Positions 10,601 through 22,210 of a stretch of DNA of 64,000 bases are shown one piece after another; within the stretch, counting starts at the first letter, position 1, and every line of letters begins with the position of its first letter. The position numbers and the translations under genes were made by a program. The DNA comes from Chinchilla lanigera. Taxonomy: Eukaryota; Chordata; Mammalia; Rodentia; Chinchillidae. The notes below the pieces were generated by a model. The model searched no databases. It was not told the origin of the DNA and saw only the letters and a program-made list of their open reading frames with translations. The stretch lies in the NCBI RefSeq assembly GCF_000276665.1, contig NW_004955417.1, positions 9,446,006-9,510,005 of the forward strand. Direction: 5' to 3'.

Positions 10601-11609
10601 GTTCTGCCCATCTTGTATTATTATATCTTTCAAATTGTAAAACTGCAACTTAAAATACAATTATTCTTGATTAAATGATCAACTTTCTTTAAGGAAATTA
10701 ATAATTATTTACATTAGCTCATACTTACTATTTCTGGCAGATATAGTTCCTTCCTACAGTTCTAATGGTATCACGTCCTTTCTTACTACAAAATTGTCAT
10801 TTTTATAGTGATATTGGTGATATTTTCCCTCAGCTTTTATTTGTCTGAAAAACATTTTTACCCCCTTTTAAGGTTACTTTGAATTCTGAGTTGGAAGTTA
10901 CTTTTTTTTCCTGACCATTTTTAAAAATGCTATGTAACTATCTTCTTGCTTCCATGTTTCTAATGAGAGTTTTACCATTATGTATCTTGAGATTCCTTTA
11001 TTTGTAATCCTTGTATTCTTTTCACATCTGACTGTCTTCAAGACTTGGTCTTTAGTTTTCAGAATTTTCATTACCATGTGGTTAGGTGTGTAATTGTTTA
11101 TTCTACTTTGATTTTACCATATTCTTGGATTTATAAGTCAATGCTTTATATCAACTGGAAAGTTCATCTGATATTTTTTCAAATAATGTTTCCAGTCCAT
11201 CATAATTCTTCTATAATCCCAACTGTATGAATGATAATTGTTACCCAGGTGTTCTTTTCTCAAGTGTTCACTTGAGATTCTTCAGATTATATGCCCACTT
11301 CCACTCCCTTTAATCAGCTTTTAAGCTTATTCAGTGAAAATTTCAATTCACTCATTGTAGAATTTTTAGAATTCCCATTTAAATATGTGTTATATTTCTT
11401 ACTGTTTACTGAGACAGTGTTTTCCTCACCAAAGCTATATTTCCCTTTAAGTCTTTGGACATGTTGATAATTGTTTTAAACATTTTACCTGGTATAAAAC
11501 ATCCATACCTTCTTGAGGTCATATTATATTAACTGATACTTTTCTTAGCTCTTGGTCATACTTGTCTTTGTCTTTGCATGTCTGATAAATTTTTATTTTA
11601 TAATGGATA

Positions 11610-11990
11610 TGTTAGTCCATTTTCTGTGATTGTAATAAAATACCTGAGGCCAACTAACTCTATGAAGAATAGGAGTTTATTTAGCTCACATTTTGCTAAA
11701 CTGAAAGTTCAGAATTGGACAACTTCATTGTTTTGATGCCTGGTGAGTTCCTAATGAGGACAGCATCATGGCAGAACACATATGAAAACAAAGATCTCAT
11801 CCCAAGACAGGGAGCTAGGGTCATTAGAGTCCCATATTCCCATTGATCTTTGGACCTCTCATTAGGCCTCATCGCTAGGCCTCATCTCTTAAAGATTTCT
11901 CACCATATCCGTATCGCAAAACTGAGGGCCAATCCTTTTACCCATGAACCAAGCCATGGCACTGGACATTGTGGCTATGCTGTAGAGACT
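11610..11990 (-). repeat. MaLR-type solo LTR, antisense
   Basis: It begins TGTTAGTCCATTTTCTGTGA, then 'ATAAAATACCTGAGGCC', 'GAGTTTATTTAGCTCACA', 'GGCAGAACACAT' and 'GGGAGCTAGGGTCATTAG', the order seen in reverse-orientation MaLR LTRs. It splits the L1 copy described for 8895-12790, so it is younger than that L1. No internal retroviral part is seen. Confidence 0.6.
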
Positions 11991-12819
11991 TAATTATGTT
12001 ACATTTTGCTGAAAACTGATTTTTTTTTTCCTAGCAGTGATGTCAATTATGCTCAATTGCCTTGCATTTCTGGAGGTTTGATTTTATGCTTTGTTAAGGT
12101 GGATTTATGGATATACTGAGGTATTTCCCAATTCCTTCTTATAGGCTGTACTCATTGGCAAACTCCACTTCCCCTTCTGTTTTCTCAGTGCTTGGTTTTA
12201 AGCTTTATTAGTGGATGTTGAATGTAGATTTTATGGTGAAGTCCCCATCTGTGGTCTTCCCAGTGTCTCAGTTTTATATATGACATGTTCTCTCTATGAT
12301 CTCTTTCTTCTGTCTGGACTACAACTTGATATCTCAGTCAAGTTGACTTCTAATATCTTTATTTATCTTCTAATTTTATAGAAGACAGCCATTAGTAACA
12401 TTTTCATGTCTCTTGTCATAAGTATACAGCCACAGATTTGTCAGGAACTCCCAAAAAGACTTTTGGGACCCCTTATGTTTATCTTTGTTCTGTCCAATAT
12501 TGTTCCCTACAAAGTCTAACCATTGTGACACACTCAGACTGTGAAATATGCCCCACAGACTAATGACATTGATGTGCTTTGCTTATGTTATAGTTCTTTA
12601 TGGTATGATGAGGAATTTTGTCCCAGAGAGCAACCACAAACAGGTTTATAGCAAGTGTTTCCCCTCACTTAGGCATCACAGTCAGGTGCTGACTCTTATC
12701 CAATGCCTAAGAAATATTACCCTATGTATCTTGTTAAGTTGTTTAGGTAGAAGAGCTAGTCTGGTCTCATCAATTCTACTATAGTATAAAGCAAAAGTCA
12801 GCACTATTTCAATTTTTAT

Positions 12820-13240
12820 TTTGTATTTTGTAATTCTGATAAACTTAAAATGTTACTCTACTTTCTACACAGGCATGTCTTCTATAATGACATTTTTGGG
12901 GGGTTTTCCTTTTCAGTATTTTAAATTTAATTTTCATACTACAATTTCCAATACAGTGTTGAACAAAAGCGATGATGGCAGGTATGCTTGTCTGTTTTTT
13001 ATTCTCCAAGGGAAAGGTTTAAACATTTATCATTATGTATCTGTCAACTGAATTTTTATAGTTATTTTCTACTTGGCTAAGGAAGTTCCCTTTTGTGTGC
13101 AGTTTTCAAAGACTTTTCAAAAAGATCATAAATGAATGTTAGCTCTATCAAATTTTTCAACATGTTTTGCAGTGATTGCAAGGCTTTTCAACTTTATTCT
13201 ATCAATGTGATGAATTACATTAATAATTTTTTCAATTTTA
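12820..13240 (-). repeat. Second antisense L1 copy, RT part
   Basis: The plus strand resembles the reverse complement of an L1 ORF2 reverse transcriptase section, for example 'CCAAGGGAAAGG', 'GGCTAAGGAAGTTCCCTTTT' and 'TCTATCAATGTGATGAATTA'. It continues, after unrelated sequence and an LTR, at 14650-15325. Confidence 0.5.
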
Positions 13241-14266
13241 GTGTCACTGTCCCACCAGGTGTAGTTGAAGCCCTGGACGGTGGTCAGGTGATAGCTGCCA
13301 GCTCACAAGACTTCAGTGGGTCGTTGGGAACCAAACTTTTTGTGCATTCCTAGACACTGTGACACATGGCATGACCCTTACTAGGACAGTGACAGTGTCA
13401 TTGTCTATATTTGGGCCAAGGAAACAGGGAAGTGAAGTAAATGAGTGGAAAAGGTCAATCCTACCAGGTGGAAAGCTATATATGGCTAACCCCTTATCAA
13501 TGGCCAGAATTTATACCTGATCTTAAAAGGGGTCAGGACCATTTGCTCCAGGCCAGATTCACGATATGAGAACAGCAAACTTAGAAGGTCCCGATATGTG
13601 CTACTCTTGCTATCTGGAAATTTTTGATTTTATCTTTGAATTTGTCTTTTGTAAATGAAATTTAATAGGATAGTGAACTATGTATATTAACCAAGGGCAA
13701 AGGCACAAGATACACATTCACTGCCATGATGCCAGTTTTCCTGCTTGCATGTAAGTTCATGATGCCCCATGGCAGATCCATGATGTGTGGCAATTCAGCA
13801 AGACTCCAAGCAGGCATGTGGTAAGTGAGCTTTGAGAGTCACTTATTTCCATAGAGCATGATAAAATGTGTGCATGACAAACAGATAGTTTTTGCAGTGT
13901 GTCCATTTTTAGTAAGAACAAAATACATATGGATGTATTAAATATGAAATATAAATTGTGTAATTTCATATATGACTAATTCCATATATGACTACAAGCT
14001 TTTATATTCTCATGTACAACTTGTATAACTTAACATAAAGGTGAATGGAAACATTAATGTTAAAGTTATAAGCTTCTTAGAGTGGGCATTAAATAATAAA
14101 TACAAAACTTTATGAAATATTGACAAAAAGTTTCAAATGAAAGCAACAAGCTTTGTAGTTTATTACTTTTGATGGAAAATTTTCCCTCTGGCTTATAAGT
14201 TAGGTAGAAGTTGAGGTCATTGATTAGAGAATTTTCAGTGTTTTTTAATACAATACATTAGGGATA
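13241..14266. other. Unclassified, GC-richer insert
   Basis: From about 13245 to 13600 the sequence is less AT-rich than its surroundings and does not read as L1. It separates two parts of the antisense L1 (12820-13240 and 14650-15325), so it probably arrived as an insertion with the LTR at 14267. I cannot name it. The 70-codon minus frame at 13757-13969 has no signature. Confidence 0.35.
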
Positions 14267-14649
14267 TGTTATGATTTATGTCTAGATATCCCCCCCGCAA
14301 AGCCTCATGCAGTCATGGGGTAGGCTTCTAGAGTTTTTGATTGATTCATGGTCCAATGTTGGGACTATGGGTGTGAGAGATTCACCCACCTTGGAGTGGG
14401 TAGTGTGCATACAATATAAGGGAGGGAAAGAGGCTTTCTCTTCCTGCCTCCTCCTCCCTTTTTGCTCTTTCTGCTTTTGCTGTTTTCCTCCATCGTGAAC
14501 TGTTGCCCTCTGCCGTGTGCCACTCTGCCTTGGAGCCAGCAGAGTATGGACTGAAACCTCCATAAACTGTAAACTAAATACATCTTTCCTTCGTTAATTG
14601 TGGACATTAGGTATTTGGCCTCAGCAATGAGAGGAAAGTAACCAAGACA
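14267..14649 (+). repeat. MaLR-type solo LTR
   Basis: It runs from TGTTATGATT to CCAAGACA, 383 bp, and is the same family as the copy at 304-702 (shared CTAGATAT, GCAAAGCCTCATGCA and CAGCAATGAGA blocks). A pyrimidine-rich tract lies at 14439-14490 and an AATACA-like polyadenylation region near 14576. The 93- and 102-codon minus frames across it are chance. It is inserted within an antisense L1. Confidence 0.65.
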
Positions 14650-15325
14650 GGATAGAAATTTTTCTGTAAACACTGGTAAATTTTTATCCCATGAGTTCTA
14701 ATATATTTTGTTTTCATCTTTATTTAAAAATCTTCTAACTTCCTTTTTGATTTCTGATATGATATAGAATTTTTTTAGTTTCAGAGAGATTTTTTCAGAG
14801 ATCAATTTCTTACTTGATTGCATTACAATTACAAAATATATGTTGTATGGTTTTTATTATTTAAAGCTTATAGAAAAGCTTTTAATGGCTCATTATATAA
14901 TTTATCTTGGTAAATACTTAATGTGCTCTTGAAGAGAATCCGTCTGTATTTTATTAATGTTCTATAAATTTTATTTATGTCATTGTTTTACATATTCAAT
15001 GTCTTTGCTGATTTTTGTCCACTCATTTTAACAGTTTCTCAAGAGAGGGGTGTTTACCTTACTATACCTATAGATTTGTGTATTTGTTCTTGAAGTTTTA
15101 TCAGTTTTGGGTTTCTGTTATTTTTTTTTACATTTTGAAGACCTTCTTTATTTCAAATATTTTTTGCTCTGGAATGCTCTAGAGTATATCTTTACCCTGG
15201 AATCTACATTATTGGGAATTAATCTAATCATGTGTGTTTTCTTTCAGTTGATTTAATTTTCTAATCATCTATTTTTAACCAATTTGTACCTTTATATTTT
15301 CAACTTTTAAAACAATTATAGGGAA
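14650..15325 (-). repeat. Second antisense L1 copy, continued
   Basis: This continues the L1 of 12820-13240 towards its 5' side: the plus strand matches the reverse complement of the ORF2 region between RT and endonuclease, with 'CTCTTGAAGAGAATCCGTCT', 'CTCAAGAGAGGGGTGTTTAC' and a T-rich tract. At about 15325 the orientation flips (next entry). Confidence 0.5.
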
Positions 15326-15480
15326 TGTATTTGCAGTAAGAAGGGACAGAATGCCACTGGAAATGTAGGAAGGAACCATATCTACCAGAAATGGTAGGTA
15401 TGAACAAATGTAAATAATTATAAATTTCCTTGAAGAAAGCTGATCATTTAATCAAGAATAATTGCATTTTAAGTTGAAAC
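15326..15480 (+). repeat. Inverted L1 segment at 5' side of the copy
   Basis: The reverse complement of about 15340-15480 aligns with 10643-10780 of the first antisense L1 over about 140 bp, roughly 80-85% identical by eye. Shared anchors are 'ATCATTTAATCAAGAATAAT', 'AAGGAAATT.ATAATTATTTA' and 'GGTTCCTTCCTAC' read in the right orientation. It therefore lies in the opposite orientation to its neighbour at 14650-15325, as expected from 5' inversion (twin priming) during L1 insertion. Confidence 0.6.
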
Positions 15481-16282
15481 TTGTGTGCTACTTCTTTAGC
15501 AAAAAACTGAGATTCCTTAGATTCCTTAGTTCACCTTTTATTGTGATATAAACATTGTCTGATTGTGCTATAGACATTGCCTATCTTTGCAATAAATTGT
15601 CACTTATTTAGCACTCACAGCTTTGTTCCATATCTTTTGATGAAAAACTTTTCCTTGACTATGAATATATTTCAGGTATCTTTATATTCAATAAAATCTG
15701 GAAGCTATAAAAAAGAACATTCAACTATTATGTATAATGTATCAATTTTTATGTCTAACTGAACTAAATTCTACCTAAACAAAAATTTGTTCTTCTGACA
15801 ATTATCATGACAAATTTCTCTCAACCTGTTTTGTGTGTAAAGGTTAAAAATTCATTGACTGAATTTTTTCCTAGACTCAAATTAAGCACTGCTATACAGT
15901 TGCTTCATTTAGTTTTTTATCTAAAGCAATTGACACTGTGATTTTGAATGCCTATTATTGTTCCTTAGTGGTCTCCAATGTCTGAGACCATTTACTGAAG
16001 GCATAGCTTTTTTTGCCTTATATATGAAATGTGAGAAATTCTCAGGGTATGTATGTGTGTGTTTGGGAGAAATACAGTGAAAGAGAGAGAATGAGTGAGA
16101 GAGAAAAGAGTGAAAGAGAGTGTATGTACAGTAAATGCCCATTACAATTTAGCTACTGGCCATGAAATCTCTACTCCTGTATTGACCTCCACTCATGATA
16201 GTTTCTGGGTTTCACCTCCTATTTTTTTCTATGTTTTTATTATTTTCTATTATATTACAGTATTGTAATCATTTTTATATGA
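15481..16282. other. Unassigned AT-rich sequence
   Basis: No gene. It has a low-complexity GT/GA-rich patch at about 16045-16125 (TATGTGTGTG, then GAGAGAGAATGAG). A minus-strand 73-codon frame here is translated from that patch. Confidence 0.35.
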
Positions 16283-16284
16283 AT

Positions 16285-16425
16285 ATTTTTGGGTTGTGGA
16301 ACAAATCACCTGAGTTTCCATTGTTTCTTAAGGAAAAATTCATTTTGCTATAAAACTGCTTTTGAGTACAAGCATGTTTCCAGAATGAATTATGCTCGCA
16401 AACCAAGGTTTTGCTGTACTTCTTG
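16285..16425 (+). repeat. Tigger-like DNA transposon terminus
   Basis: It contains GGTTGTGGAACAAATCACCT, 'GAGTTTCCATTGTTTCTTA', 'TGAGTACAAGCATGTTTCCA', 'GAATTATGCTCGCAAACCAA' and 'GGTTTTGCTGTA', a series characteristic of TcMar-Tigger ends in mammals. It is a non-autonomous, dead fossil. Confidence 0.6.
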
Positions 16426-17990
16426 CTATTTGACTAGTGCTCTGTCTCTTATATGTGAGTTATATGGCAAGTCAAATTACCAGAAAGGTGCTTGTGGCTT
16501 TTAATCACAGGGACGTGATAACTGGATAATTGCAATGTACAAATGTAGTGAGTTGGGATCCTTTCAGATTTCTCAGGGTAATTTCAAATATCTTTGCAAG
16601 AATTAAACATATGTTCATGTATATTACTACATGTTATATAGAATAATCTACCAGAAAAAAAATTTTTGCAAGTTCTTCAGGGGCACCATAGTATTTTCTC
16701 AAGTATCAACTGCAATAATTATTTTATTTCAAATGATTTTGTGACTTTATCTACCAGGTATATACATTGTCTGAAATTAACTTGAAAGCTTTTTACTTTA
16801 AAGGTTTTTCTTCTATTGACAAAACATAACTATTTGAGGAAATAATTGAACCCAGAAACTAGTAAAATTAACAACTATGTTTATAAGAAAGGACGAGATT
16901 GTCTTTCTCAACAAATCTTTGTTAATAACTTCAACCAAATTTACCAGGAGAATTTTACTCAGACTTAATTAGAATATACCTTTATAACTCACTCTGTATG
17001 AGTCCCACAGCTCCTGAAGTAATTCCATAATGCAGAACATGTGAAGCCTACAGTCTCTCCAGCTACTCTTAGCTGAAATCATTTCTTAGAACTTCCTCTC
17101 CCATTTAGTTCTAATTTCTCGTTATATACATGGCAGACAGGACAAGTAGAAACAAAATTTATTTTTTGAAGCTGGGGACATAGTGATAAAGTGCCTATTT
17201 TACACAAACGAGGCCTTTGCTTCAATCCCCAACACTGATACATTAAAACAGTCTTTATTTTGTAGTTTTCCAAATAATAACTTGTTTCTAGGAGAAAAAT
17301 AGAATAAAATTGGACCATAGCACCTCCTCTGGACTTTCAAGAGATGTTTCTGTAAATCTAACATAAACCGATGTCAGGAACTTTAGTTCTTTTAGCGTTC
17401 CCAGATTTATTCAGTTCCTTAAAAACTAGCTAAAAGGAGAATCAGTTTTCCCCCAGAGAATGGAAACTCTATAGAGAGTTATTTAATGTATAGACTTACA
17501 TTTGTGTGGATACATCATTTGGTTTTACATGATAAATGTCTGGGTTTCTCCTGAATAATTAGCACAAACAACATAAGGAATTGAATGAGTACTATTATTT
17601 TCTTTGAATACTAACAATCTTAACTAGCAGCTAGTCTTATTGGTGCGTTATTATGAGAAGCAATTGCTTACTATACTTATTAATAAAAAATGAGTGATTA
17701 TATGATTCATCAAAATATATAAAATAATTTTCTGAAAACAATGATTAGAATAATTGTACTAATTTTAACGCACAGACTTTCAACATACATTCTAGAATTA
17801 TGTATAGATATTAAAATTTTATTTTTTAGTGATGTTTACAAATAAAGAGATAACTTCTCAAGTGAAAACCCAAGGTAATAAACAGTATACTAACTTTGAT
17901 CTAAATATTGACAGAGATACATGTAAAGTTACAAAATAGTGATATAGATAAGGTATACTATTGTGGTATAGGCACCTGAGTTAGATAGAA
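16426..17990. other. Gene-free AT-rich stretch
   Basis: Apart from a decayed ID-like piece at about 17163-17245, I see no gene or confident repeat here. Confidence 0.35.
17163..17245 (+). repeat. Degenerate ID-like SINE
   Basis: 'GAAGCTGGGGACATAGTGAT', 'AAAGTGCCTATTTTACACAA', 'GAGGCCTTTGCTTCAATCCC' and 'CAACACTGA' follow the order of the ID body (GGGGATTTAGCTCAGTGG, GCGCCTGCC, GGTTCGGTTCCC) with many changes. No clear tail or target-site duplication remains. It is older than the other ID copies. Confidence 0.4.
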
Positions 17991-18545
17991 ATGTTATAGG
18001 CAGTCATACAGGGCCAGGCCATTCAAGGAGCCTCATGAAAGACAAGATAAGATACACATTTGCTGTGGGCCAGACATCAAGACAAAGGACTAAACAAATA
18101 CACCCACATACTTCCCTACGTGTAAACATCAGAGATTGATATTCTAAACAGGTAGTGATCACCTTGAAGAGTCCCTGACCCAACCCCTTACAGCAAAAGC
18201 CCTTGTTCTGTATTCCTGTCCACTTGCTATGCAATTTGCTTCCCCATTTGACCCCTATTTAATCAATTTTACCTGAATAATTATACTTGTAATCTTATTG
18301 GCTGGCCATAGTTTTGTCCCACCTCATGCCTACCTTGTAATTTCTCTTTTGTCCCCTACCTTGGATCCACCTCACCTTGTGGTTTTCCTCTATAAAAGAC
18401 CCTAGAAAAGACAGTCTTGGGCAACCCACATGGGCTCCGCTTCTGTCCCTGTGTTGGACCAAAGCTTTCTTTCCCTCAATAAATATATTCTGCTGTTAAC
18501 CTCCATTATTCCTAAAATTCATTCTTTGATTTTAGAGAACACAAA
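17991..18545 (+). repeat. Probable ERV LTR (class not certain)
   Basis: A TATA-like CTCTATAAAAGACCC (18389-18403) is followed about 75 bp later by CAATAAATATATTC (18478-18491), the promoter-to-polyadenylation spacing of a retroviral LTR (a U3-R organisation). The preceding CCCC/CCTT-rich stretch with inverted CCAAT (TTATTGGCTGGCC, 18297-18307) fits U3. No gag, pol or env follows, so it is a solo LTR. Boundaries are uncertain. Confidence 0.5.
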
Positions 18546-19262
18546 CTCATCCCATACATTGTTCAAGTTGGAGTTTTTATTTTCCTGTATCAATTGTATG
18601 TACTATAATTTGGAAGACATAATCATGGTGATTTTATTTTTACCTCACATTTATTTACATTGTCTAAAGTTATTATATCTGAAAAATCGAAGTCATATTT
18701 TTTTATCACAGAAAGAAACAGGAGGGAAAATACTATTTTTTCTGTGTACATATATATGTTTGTTTCAGTTTCATGGTACCTTTACTAGCATTACAACCTC
18801 TAACAACACCATGTTGATTTGGTACATTTATTTTTTATTTTAACACTAAAAACTAAAATCAACTTCATTTTGAATGCTCACAATTTGACCTTTGATTCAA
18901 CTCATCTCTTAAAATTATTGTACTTTTTAGTATCTGGGTCTTATTCTTCAATGTTTACTTGGGTAATATTTACACTTAAGGAACTGGTCAGCTCAAATAC
19001 CATTTGTTCCCAGGTTTCAAACATCTCTACTTTGGCCAAAAGCTGAATTCTTAGTGTTCTAAATAAACCAAAGGAAAATTTTTCTTAATGATTAGCAAAT
19101 TTTATTGACCACAAATTTCTCAGCATTAGGAACTATACCTCATTCAACATCTTATAACCTTGTAATAGTATATGATAAAAACATATGATAAATACCTATG
19201 AATATGTTCACCCTTTTCTTCCAGTTTGTAGTTCTAGTTCCATGTCAATCAAACTATGGCTA
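18546..19262. other. Gene-free AT-rich stretch
   Basis: No gene. The 137-codon frame at 18430-18843 starts inside the LTR and has no domain signature. Confidence 0.3.
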
Positions 19263-19560
19263 TGTTATTCAGATTTCCATCACTATGAAAAAATTCCTGA
19301 GATCAATAATGTAAAGTAGGGAAGGTTTGTTTTGGCTTCAGGTTTAAGACTTCGATTTATGGTCACATGGCTCCATTGCTTTCAGGCCTCTGCCAAGGCA
19401 GAAACATCATGGAAGGAAGGCATGGTGGAGGAAAGCTTCTCACCTCATTGCAGCTGGGAACACAAAGAGAGAAACAGAAAGACAGACAGAAAGACAGAGA
19501 GAAAGCCAGAAAAGGGCTAAGGACAAGATAGAGTCTCCATGACCCACTTCCTTCAACTAT
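19263..19560 (-). repeat. MaLR-type LTR fragment, antisense
   Basis: 'TGTTATTCAGATTTCCATCA', 'ATTCCTGAGATCA', 'GAAGGTTTGTTTTGGCTTCA', 'CATGGCTCCATTGCTTTCAG', 'GGCAGAAACATCATGG' and 'GCTTCTCACCTCATTGCAGC' follow the reverse-orientation MaLR LTR order, as at 11610-11990. The left part of the LTR seems lost. A (GACA/GAAA)-rich patch lies at 19466-19510. Confidence 0.6.
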
Positions 19561-20935
19561 AACAACAGCTAGAAAAAAATCATGTTCTATGGATGCAGAT
19601 TAGGTAGACAAATCAGTGGAAGAGTATTGACAGCCATAAATGAATACTTCATCCATGAGAATTTAATTTAACTTATGATCAGGATAATACTATAGATCAG
19701 GAATGGAGGGGTTAGCCATAAAAGATGTTTCTACCTTAAAATAATCAATTTAGAACCACAACTCACCCTCTAAATCAAAATAAATTCCATATGTATGAAA
19801 AGCTAAAACCAAAACATGGGAGAAATTATGATTAGAATAAAATATGGCAGAATATTTAAACATAAAAATGTGAAGATCATAGAATATATTGCTGTATTTT
19901 AACTACATGACAGTATTTTCTTAAAAACAATTGTTAACAAAGTTTAGCAAACTAAAAGACAAACAAATAGTGGCAAAATTTTCACAAAGATTAATACTTT
20001 AATGAAGAGTTTGTAATAGAGAGTTTTAAAAGTACTAATACTTTAATAACCAGGATCATAAGCAAATCATAAAAACATAGGTTGAAAGTAAAATGATGTT
20101 TTAATATCATTCTGTAATGGTCAGAAGATGGTAAGATGGAAACATAAAGGTGGAATTACCCAAAAAAGTGCTTTACATTTGGAGTTACTTATTAAAACAA
20201 CAAAATGAAGACCTTTTATAAAGATTTGCTCAAGTGTTAGGAACTTCTATTTTACTTACCAATTTGTAAGAAAATTAAATTAACCACAACATATGTTTCT
20301 CCAAGAATGCCAGTCAGTTATGTACTAATATGGCTGCTCTATTTGTTGTGATGCTCTTTTTTTTCAGTTTCGATATTTTATTTTTATGCTTTCTCTGTAT
20401 CTTTTTTTGGTCAGACTTGGCAAAGATAAATCTATATTATCAGTACTTCAATTAAAGTATAAAATCATTTTTATTTATTTTACCAAGTAGGCTATATTGA
20501 TATCAAAGGACAAATGGTAAGCTTTATTAAGTTAAGCCAGAAAAGAAAAAGGAAATTCTTTGCTGAACTAATAAAACTGAATCTATGAATGAAGGGTGCT
20601 TCAACGGCCCATGAACAACTTATTAGGGCACTGTTAATAGAATGGCTTAACTCTAGTTGTATCTACCACTGTAGAGATTTAATTTCCCCTGCAGATTCAA
20701 ATTCCTGGGAGAAACAATCCAACTCCTTACCAAAATACTCATTAATTCTTTAGTTTTATTTATTTTTATCTCAAGTCCTTAGGTCTTTCTAATATACACA
20801 GTCAGAAAAATTAGTTTTGTCTCTTCCAATTCAATTTTTGTATCGTACACAATAGTTTCTAACCTCAAATGTTATCTGGAATATGTTTTTTTGTTTAAAT
20901 TTTTCTGCTTATTTAATTCTTGAGTAATTTGTAAT
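19561..20935. other. Gene-free AT-rich stretch
   Basis: I see no gene or recognisable repeat. Confidence 0.3.
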
Positions 20936-20939
20936 TCAC

Positions 20940-21120
20940 TATTCCAGGTTTGGAGGATATGGCAGAGAGCAAAACAACCCTTTCCTCCTGGAGCTTGCTT
21001 TCCAGAAGATAAGACACAGATAAGAAATCAGAAGAGTGCATCGTGGTGGTCTACAGGAAGTAGAGATAGGGCATTCTGAGATACCCAGATCATCAGGTAA
21101 ATGGCTGCCCCCTGGGTGGT
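20940..21120 (-). repeat. L2-like fragment, weak
   Basis: 'GATATGGCAGAGAGCAAAAC', 'CTTTCCTCCTGGAGCTTGCT' and 'TTCCAGAAGATAAGACACAG' echo the antisense L2 series (CAGTGAACAAAAC, CCTCATGGAGCTTACATTCT, GGGAGACAGACA). It is heavily diverged. From 21121 to 21450 I see nothing I can name. Confidence 0.3.
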
Positions 21121-21452
21121 AGAGAAACATTTTGCAGAAAGACAATTTGAACTACATAGCATTCAGGTGAAATACAAAAATCGGGATAAGTAAAAGAAGA
21201 AGCTGTTGCTCAGCCCTGGCACTGCTAATAGAGGAAGTTTGGAGAACAGGCCATCTTGTGAACTGCCCAGAGCATCCAGGGGAAGGAGTCAAGGGGCTCC
21301 ACAGTCTGGTACTCAACCTAGCAGTCACAACCCTAGATGACAGACAAGGTGAGAAGTTCTCCCACAGGAGTGTAGAAATTTTTGTAGTCCAGGGCCTCCT
21401 AGATGAAGGCCAGTGTGGGGATCACAGGCCTGAAGGACATCCTAAGAATAGT

Positions 21453-21454
21453 AG

Positions 21455-21523
<69 letters not shown>
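21453..21523 (+). repeat. (GT)n microsatellite, about 70 bp
   Basis: A nearly pure GT tract with one T insertion near 21469. It is likely to vary in length and can form Z-DNA. The valine/cysteine-rich frames at 21258-21560 and 21403-21693 are translations of it. Confidence 0.95.
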
Positions 21524-21525
<2 letters not shown>

Positions 21526-21744
21526 GAAGCCCAGCACTGGGAACCAAAACAGATGGATGACACAGTTATGGTCCAGGCTCAGGGTTTCTTTTCCCTGGCA
21601 CCAGACCCTGAGGAGGACCAGGGGTATTATATTTTTCAAATATTTCTCCACTTAGAACAATTCTTAATTATCCCTTATAATGAGCAGTTGTAAAGTGTTC
21701 ATGAAATTAAAAGTACAAATTAAAAGGCAATGAAAAAGATCACA

Positions 21745-22210
21745 TTTCATGTTACAGTGATCCATGCATATCCATGTTTATAGAAGCACAATTCATAATA
21801 GCTAAACTTTAAAAGTGGTCTATGCATCCATCAACAGATAAATGGATAAAGAATGTATGGTATTTATACACAATGGAGGTCTACTTTGCTATATATAAAA
21901 ATAAACTAGATTCATTTGTAAGAAAATGGATGCACCTTGAAACCATAATATTAAGTGTAATATGTCAGGCACATGAGCTTAAATATCACATGGCTCCTCT
22001 TATATGAGAACCCCAAAATATAAATAAAAAGCAAAATAAAAAATAGATGGTGGGAAAAAGGGAGATAGATCTTTTGCAAATGAGAGAGGGACCAAGAGAT
22101 AGAAGCAGGAACAGAAAATGAAAGAATTATGTGTTATGTACATGTTCCAATTCCCCAAGAGAAATATGATCATATACTGCAAACAGGTACTAATAAGAAA
22201 TAAAAATGGA
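21745..22210 (+). repeat. L1 3' end (5'-truncated)
   Basis: The sequence reads like the L1 ORF2 C-terminus and 3' UTR: 'CATCCATCAACAGATAAATG', 'GGATAAAGAATGTATGGTAT', 'AAAATGGATGCACCTTGAAA', then a purine-rich 'GGGAAAAAGGGAGATAGAT' and 'GAGAGAGGGACCAAGAGATA' segment, ending with 'CTGCAAACAGGTACTAATAA'. The same 3'UTR motifs recur at 46325-46605, so both belong to one L1 lineage. Confidence 0.7.

Larger units (their letters stand above)
8895..12790 (-). repeat. Old L1M-type LINE copy, antisense
   Basis: Read on the plus strand, the block resembles the reverse complement of an ancient L1: the ORF2 RT-to-endonuclease section (about 9000-10100), including 'CTGATATTAATAAAGTTAGG' and 'TATATTTAATGTAATCATTC', then segments near 10780-11290 (for example 'TTGGTCTTTAGTTTTCAGAA'), then probable ORF1/5' sequence to about 12790. 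ORF2 is full of stops. The copy is broken by a DNA-transposon-like piece (about 10335-10600) and a MaLR LTR (11610-11990). The assignment is from memory of L1M consensus order and should be checked with a repeat library. Confidence 0.55.

Noticed and set aside
10235..10678. 147-codon plus-strand frame
   Set aside because: It spans the boundary between an old antisense L1 and a DNA-transposon-like piece, and the product has no domain.
18430..18843. 137-codon plus-strand frame
   Set aside because: Starts within a probable LTR and runs into AT-rich DNA; hydrophobic but with no signature.
21258..21693. Frames of 100 and 96 codons with Val/Cys runs
   Set aside because: Produced by the GT microsatellite.
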